A stretch of 64,000 nt of DNA, from assembly GCA_019095985.1 (NCBI GenBank), contig CM032663.1, positions 13,373,571-13,437,570 on the forward strand. Direction: 5' to 3'. The notes below the pieces were generated by a model. That model was not told the origin of the DNA. It ran no database searches and saw only the letters and a program-made list of their open reading frames with translations. The position numbers were made by a program, and so were the translations under genes. This stretch comes from Streblospio benedicti (taxonomy: Eukaryota > Annelida > Polychaeta > Spionida > Spionidae). Of the stretch, positions 58,836 to 64,000 are shown one piece after another. How positions within the stretch are numbered: the first letter of the stretch is position 1; the number at the start of each line of letters is the position of its first letter.

Positions 58836-59235
58836 AAGGCACAAACAGTCTCAATAGAGAGGTTACACTGTGCAGTAGAATCTCTGTATAAAGACCAACT
58901 AGACGACTGGCCGCAGGTGGTATCAATAGAGGTTGTCTCTTAACAGAATGTTGCAGTAGTATAATTATTAAGGATTTGGATCGTGAGAAATGCTCCAATT
59001 ATAGAGGTGGTCACATGATAGAGGTGGTCCTAATTGGAGGATTTTACTGTACATTCATACACGTTCTTCTTATTACAATAATAAAAAAGAGCTTTTTCAC
59101 ATTACGCTCATCAGTCCCATACGAATCGCAATAGTGCAGTCACACTATCATGCCAGATGTATAGTGAACATTCATAAATTGACCACCTCTATTGAGACCT
59201 CTAGTAAGGCCACCTCATAGAGAGGTCATATTGTA
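58836..59235 (-). mobile_element. CAGTAGAACCTC-family MITE (58871-59051) with flanking pieces
   Basis: Main copy GCAGTAGAATCTCTGTATAA to TTGGAGGATTTTACTGTA, 181 bp. A right-end piece (CTCAATAGAGAGGTTACACTG) abuts it on the left and another (GAGAGGTCATATTGTA) ends at 59235, so at least three insertions cluster here. Confidence 0.8.
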
Positions 59236-60288
59236 CATTCATGCACCTACTGCTGCTGCAGCTCATAATATGAAAAAGCTTTTTCACACAACACATTACG
59301 CCCTTCAATACCCGACCCCCAACCACTCACATGGCAATAGTGCACACTGTCGTGCCAGATGTATTGTGTCAGAGGTACGTCTGTCATGCCATCAGAACCA
59401 TCCATCCCTGTAATGGTGCGATCAGCCTGCCAGCCCAGCCTGCCAGCACCTCTCCACCCTCGCTCCCATTGTCTCTATTTCCCAGTCGCTGACTTTACGG
59501 ACACTTCCCATTTCGACTCCCCGCAGAGTCGCATGCGCCATGGAGATGGGCAATTATTGCTTTCTCGGCCAATGGAGATACAATGTGAGATTTGATATGG
59601 GGTCCGAAATATAACTGCCATAGATAGAAGTCTATTTTCAAACCATTTTAAAGCCTCTCAGACTTTTTGTAATATGTCCACTTAGAAGCAATCTGTATAT
59701 GTCCCATGTCTATAGATGAAGGCATTTTGAGTACGTGATCAGTTAATGAAAATGAACGTTTGCTCAAAGACCACAGAGCCAGTGACTACAAAACGTGGCC
59801 AACCCTTAGCTACGTTACCAAACAGTCCTAAAGATAGTAGTAACAGTACATCAAGTTGGAAATTTTGGAACTGGCCGGCCCTGGCTAAAATCCGCCAACA
59901 CAGGGTCAGCAAGCAATCCTTCCTTCATACCCTTGTGGCTTTATTAAAGTAAAACATTATAAATGCTCTGGAAAAAACTGCTTCTCTATTTTATTTTTAG
60001 CCCTAGATATAGCTGCCACGACTCCCCATGGAGCCCCATATGCCAGGGTGGCTTGATCAACTCCTGCCGCTCCTGGGATGAAGTTATATGCCAATTTGTC
60101 ACCAATTCTCACGCTTCCTTGCAGACATTCTGCATTCGGCAATTCTCCATTCCATTGTCACTGCAATTCAACGACGACGATAGGGCATTTTTTATGGGCG
60201 TTCAGACAGCCGTGGAAAAATGAACTGTCACAGGTGTCAAAAATGACCCAGTGTAGTAAATGTACTCAGAAGAATCGTATGTTCTGAC

Positions 60289-60504
60289 CAGGGCCGTAGT
60301 TACATATGATCCATGGCCTCCTATGTTTTGGGGGGGATTGTTCTTAGGTCAAACCCTGAATGAAACTGAGCCTTAATACATTTGTTTTAAGGTTACTTTT
60401 CTGTCTGAAATAGCCTCAGATGCTATGAAAAAAGGTCTAAATTCTACTTTTCTTGGGGGAGCATGGACCTAAATCCCCCCTAGAAAATCCTGGCTAAGGA
60501 TCTG
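60289..60504 (+). mobile_element. MITE-like element with CAGGGCCGTAG-type ends
   Basis: The left end CAGGGCCGTAGTTACATATG and the right end read in reverse, CAGATCCTTAGCCAGGATTT, are imperfect inverted repeats, with CCTATGTTTTGGGGGGG and TAAATCCCCCCTAG just inside. 216 bp, non-coding. Related to 23397-23520. Confidence 0.5.
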
Positions 60505-60762
60505 TATATTTTAGGCACATTTATTTCATGTGTGCATGTTAAATTCTCAACCCCCACCGGGACACATATGTCGATCAATTCACACCATGATGAAGCTATA
60601 TGTCAATTTGTCACTGATTTTCATGCTCCGATGGGTACATTCTCCCAACTGGCGGCTTCCAATAGACAACCACAGAGCACCTTTCTCAGGCGTTCATGCG
60701 GCTAATCCCACTCTTCAGGGAAGTGAAAACGGAAACATGAATTGACTGACACCACGGATGAT

Positions 60763-60800
60763 GATGATGCCAATGACCTGGTGTAAATGTAAAAACATCT
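60763..60800 (+). mobile_element. SINE 3'-end fragment
   Basis: GATGCCAATGACCTGGTGTA followed by AATGTAAA matches the 3' body of the SINE at 30.7 kb. Confidence 0.5.
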
Positions 60801-61363
60801 GCTACACTTGGTGTAAAAGTCATCTAGAGCAAAGTATGTATGACTGTCAAGATCATACCAAGATAGTTCTGTGTTGGCAGTTAGTACTTTCACTGCTAGG
60901 TAAATGTGGGTTTTCATATGTGTATACCATGGGTTTGAGTCCTAGTCACCAAAAGCTGTTTTGACACATTCCATTTCCGAACATACTGTGCTGAAAAACG
61001 TTCAGATTACATTTGGAGCATGCAGTTACATGTACATACCATCTCCACACGTTTCCACTTTTCACACATACGATACACAATTTTCTCGGCTTCCCCCACT
61101 CCACAGGTGTAATAATGGAAACTTCCACCCTGACTCCCCGCGGAGACCCATATGTTCATCATCTCTCGCCATCGAGCCTCAATCATATGAGCCTATATGT
61201 CGATTTGTCGTCGATTTTCACCCTTGGGTGGGTGCTTTCTGTGCTGGACAAGGGGCTAGCCCCAGGCTGGGAGTGGGGGCGGGAACCACTCCAATATGCC
61301 ACCTAAACCTGCAACATGTCACCCCATGGGAATTAGGAGTTACGATTGGCGATTTTAATTATG

Positions 61364-61542
61364 TATAATATAACCTACAAATAATACCACCTCTATAAAG
61401 AGACCACTTCTATAATGAGATTTGTTTGCTGTTTAACGAATTCATAAAGCAGGTATTGTGAATTTCCAATAACAGACCACCTTTCTGTAAAGACCACTTG
61501 AGGCTAGAGCCCAAGGGCGGTCTTAATAGGGGTTATTCTGTA
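61364..61542 (+). mobile_element. CAGTAGAACCTC-family MITE
   Basis: TATAATATAACCTACAAATA, TATAAAGAGACCACTTCTAT, GCGGTCTTAATAGGGGTTAT, TCTGTA. Ends mutated. Confidence 0.75.
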
Positions 61543-61987
61543 CAATTGGTGATTTCAATGAATAGATGTGTTGAGGACACTTTAGAGGGTTATAGGTTCT
61601 AATCTCTTGGCATTGTTGAGCTCTTCTCGGGAGAAATTGCTTGTTAAGTGGGATGTTATGAACTTTTCTTTGCTACAAGTGTTATTATAAGTAATATCAG
61701 GGTTTCACTTCACACTTGTGAACTCTACTTGGTTCTTTTGGTTTCTGCTTCATTTGTCTTGTTGACATCATACCAACAAAATTAAGAATGTTTAAGGTGT
61801 CTACACTGCATATTTCTGTCCAATTGTACATAATGATTTCTGCTAGCTTGAGGTCTACCATCCACAACCTGCTTTGAATATAACTGACCACTCTTTTATC
61901 CCCAAAATCATTCATGTAAAAATTCTTCCAAGACATGGCTTTTATGATTTGTTTATAGAATCTCACATTTGTCTAAAACCAGATAGA

Positions 61988-62188
61988 TACAGTGTAACCT
62001 ATACCACCTCTATGAAAAAGACCATCTTGGTAATAAACCACTTCTTGCAGCCACAAGCCTTCATAAAAAGTTTACCTGAACCCAGGAATATCATTTATTC
62101 CTGCTGAACCCTAATAACAAGATGACATTTTTCTTGACACCAGTTGAAACCAGCCCTCGGGTAGTCTTAATACAGAGGTTCTACTGTA
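61988..62188 (+). mobile_element. CAGTAGAACCTC-family MITE with good right end
   Basis: TACAGTGTAACCTATACCAC to TACAGAGGTTCTACTGTA, 201 bp. The centre is more diverged than the ends. Confidence 0.85.
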
Positions 62189-62200
62189 ACAATATTAATA

Positions 62201-62489
62201 CTGCAATTGGTGCAAGTGCAAGTCATAGCAGTATACATAAACTTCCATACTAAAAAAGTCTGTGTAATTGAATAAGACAGTTCCAGAAGCTTTTAAGACA
62301 GAATGGACAAACTTTTCTACTAACAGCATTTAACTGCAGTCACTGCAAGTGCAAGTGTGCAAGTCATATAGTAGCAGTATACATGTACATAACTTTCATA
62401 AAAAAAAAGGCCTCTGTAATTGCAGAATAAGACAGTCGCAGAAGCTTTTAAGACAGAACCATCAACCGACAAGCGTTCCCACTAACAGT
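62201..62489 (+). repeat. Tandem duplication, unit about 135-150 bp
   Basis: CTGCAATTGGTGCAAGTGCA.. / CTGCAGTCACTGCAAGTGCA.. both continue AGTCATA..GCAGTATACAT, GTGTAATTG../CTGTAATTGCAG.., AGAAGCTTTTAAGACAGAA and end CTAACAG. The repeat starts directly after a MITE end. Confidence 0.85.
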
Positions 62490-63960
62490 TAACGACATCT
62501 CCCATAATGAGTGCATGTTTCACGATGCCTACGAGCCCCCATCCATTATTGAGCAGTAGCAGCAGCACGTGACCAGAGCTACCGGCTAGAGACTCCAGCT
62601 CGCTCAGGCGTGAACCAATCCCCACGCCGCCCTGCAAAATGGCCCATAACCGGTGTATGCGTTTGGCTGGGACACTCGCTAAGTCCATGATGTATGGTGG
62701 GATCAGCGTAAAGTGTACAGGGCTCAGTGTGGTAAATAGGGACTTTAGGGACCGTGAGGCTGCTTCTCGTATGGTGGCAATGCTGCTGCTGCTGGACTTG
62801 TTGTGTGTTGCAACGTTATTGTGCTGTTCTGTGCTTTTAGTGGGATGCCCAAACAATAGAAAATGTAGTTTAATTTTTATGCGAAATGAAGAGGTTATAA
62901 AAATGGGCATGGTTGTTTTGGAAGGGATGAGTTTTAAGAATTAAGCTTGGGAGCTACCTCCATTTTGAAGTTTGCTATTTCTGTCTTCTTTCTGTGAATA
63001 CCCTAGGGGGGTGAATACTAATTGATGACTGAAGGAAAATTCACAATATATATCTTTTTTACACAACATTCATTTTGTTTTAATGTTGCTGGGATGTTTG
63101 GTTACAATGCTAGGATTGTGCAGATTTTGCATGTTCATAATTGATTGTACTGCTATGTGTTTTTTATGAAAAGTATACGCTACCACAATATGCAGATTAG
63201 TATTGTGTAGTATTCACTTTTCATATGGAGCATTTCTTAATTTTCCAGAGTGTTGTAAAAATGCTTATTATAGGCACTATATCCATTAAGAAAGTGTCAT
63301 GTTTGCTTTAAATGAGTAAAAACTAGACAAAAATATTCCCGAAAAATCATTGATTTAAAAAATTACATCTATATTGTGTAGATGTTACATATATAATATC
63401 TAATGTAATAAAGAACAGAAAAGAGATATATCCTGCAAGTTTTGTCGACGAGAGCTTCAAAATGGTGGTCATGATTCAGCCATTTTGATGTGGCCACTTG
63501 CCTAAAGGTGGCAGCACGCAATGGTGGTGCATTTCTCAGAAATTCAAACCTACTCTCTGAAAAATTCACAATCGAAAATCTAGCAATCGCAATTACAAAC
63601 TATAAATCTCTGCGGCAAAGAAAAGTACAAATTCCATTTAGCATGAGAATCAACCGCTCACTTTCTTAAGGAGCACGCATTTAAATCTTAATCACTATGC
63701 ATTGGTCGAAATGCAAATTACAATATTTCGATAATCATCAAACATTCACTGGTGACACTTGAAAACAAGAAAAATGAAACTCGGCGGCGATTTGCATTAT
63801 TATTCGCGTGATAATTAAGCCGGGTGATTAATGGCTGCTGCCACGGTGATCTGGGAACTCCCATTCACAGGCCACAAGGCTGGTCAATTCATTAGATTCA
63901 TTAAAGACGACGACGCAGTCAACAAATAAATCACCCGCCGTCCGTCGACCGGCGTCCGCT
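62490..63960. other. Spacer with a GC-richer patch at 62.50-62.80 kb
   Basis: The patch contains GCAGCACGTGACC (E-box) and long overlapping ORFs on both strands, but no domain is recognisable and no splice sites decide a strand. The rest is AT-rich with nothing seen, apart from paired inverted ATGGTGG/CCATTTTG motifs near 63.46 kb. Confidence 0.4.
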
Positions 63961-63983
63961 TTAATTAATTTTCTGTCTTTCAG

Positions 63984-64000
63984 CTCTTCGTCTACATGTA
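63984..64000 (+). CDS. Possible exon start at the right edge
   Basis: TTAATTTTCTGTCTTTCAG|CTCTTCGTCTACATGTA is a near-ideal acceptor. Only 17 bases follow, so neither frame nor gene can be judged. Confidence 0.2.

Larger units (their letters stand above)
59510..61260 (+). repeat. Series of four diverged direct repeats about 500-580 bp apart
   Basis: Blocks near 59511, 60020, 60555 and 61130 share GACTCCCCRYGGAG, CCCATATG, then TATATGYCRATTTGTCRCYGATTTTCAYG-like sequence, and in two cases a cytosine-rich close with GGCGTTCA. Order and orientation are the same in each, the divergence high. No coding sense is consistent across copies. Confidence 0.55.

Overview
The window is nuclear DNA of an invertebrate bilaterian: about 60% AT, large introns and spacers, spliced genes, and many copies of one short inverted-repeat transposon. 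The anchor is Pax6, whose last five coding exons are on the + strand at the left edge. The protein tail ([32 protein letters not shown]) and the transposon style suggest a marine lophotrochozoan, perhaps a mollusc, but the sequence alone does not fix the taxon. Layout: (1) 1-6.4 kb, the 3' part of Pax6 (second half of the homeodomain, Pro/Ser/Thr-rich transactivation tail) and a long 3' UTR. (2) 6.4-16.9 kb, spacer with promoter-like CpG-rich patches (6.6, 10.8-11.1, 12.1 kb) and degenerate transposon copies. (3) 16.96-17.91 kb, a ten-finger C2H2 zinc-finger gene on + whose frame is broken once by an extra base. (4) About 26-36.7 kb, a gene on the - strand: one good exon (about 36.10-36.65 kb) holds the last helix of an ANKS1/Odin-like PTB domain running straight into a polyglutamine tract, and a possible terminal exon lies near 26.0 kb. 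(5) 37-64 kb, mostly repeats and spacer, with a possible first exon at 38.95 kb, a convincing small Cys/His-rich terminal exon at 42.76-42.92 kb, CCAAT/YY1/X-box promoter-like DNA at 50.0-51.0 kb, and blocks of degenerate local repeats at 45-48 kb, 52.5-53.6 kb and 59.5-61.3 kb. The commonest repeat is a 175-200 bp DNA transposon-like element with ends TACAGTAGAACCTC / GAGGTTCTACTGTA, found some 25-30 times in both orientations. It looks like a pogo/Tigger-type MITE with TA target duplications. A longer relative is at 24.87-25.14 kb and a tRNA-derived SINE at 30.7-31.06 kb. The most unusual observations concern Pax6. The intron that splits the homeodomain carries a second, phase-compatible copy of the downstream exon's 3' splice site plus its first 24 exonic bases, 135 bp upstream of the real one; used as a splice acceptor, it would give a truncated homeodomain with a different 31-residue tail. 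A cluster of RFX X-box motifs at 31.7 kb is the most striking regulatory signal. I see no multi-gene system of a new type here.
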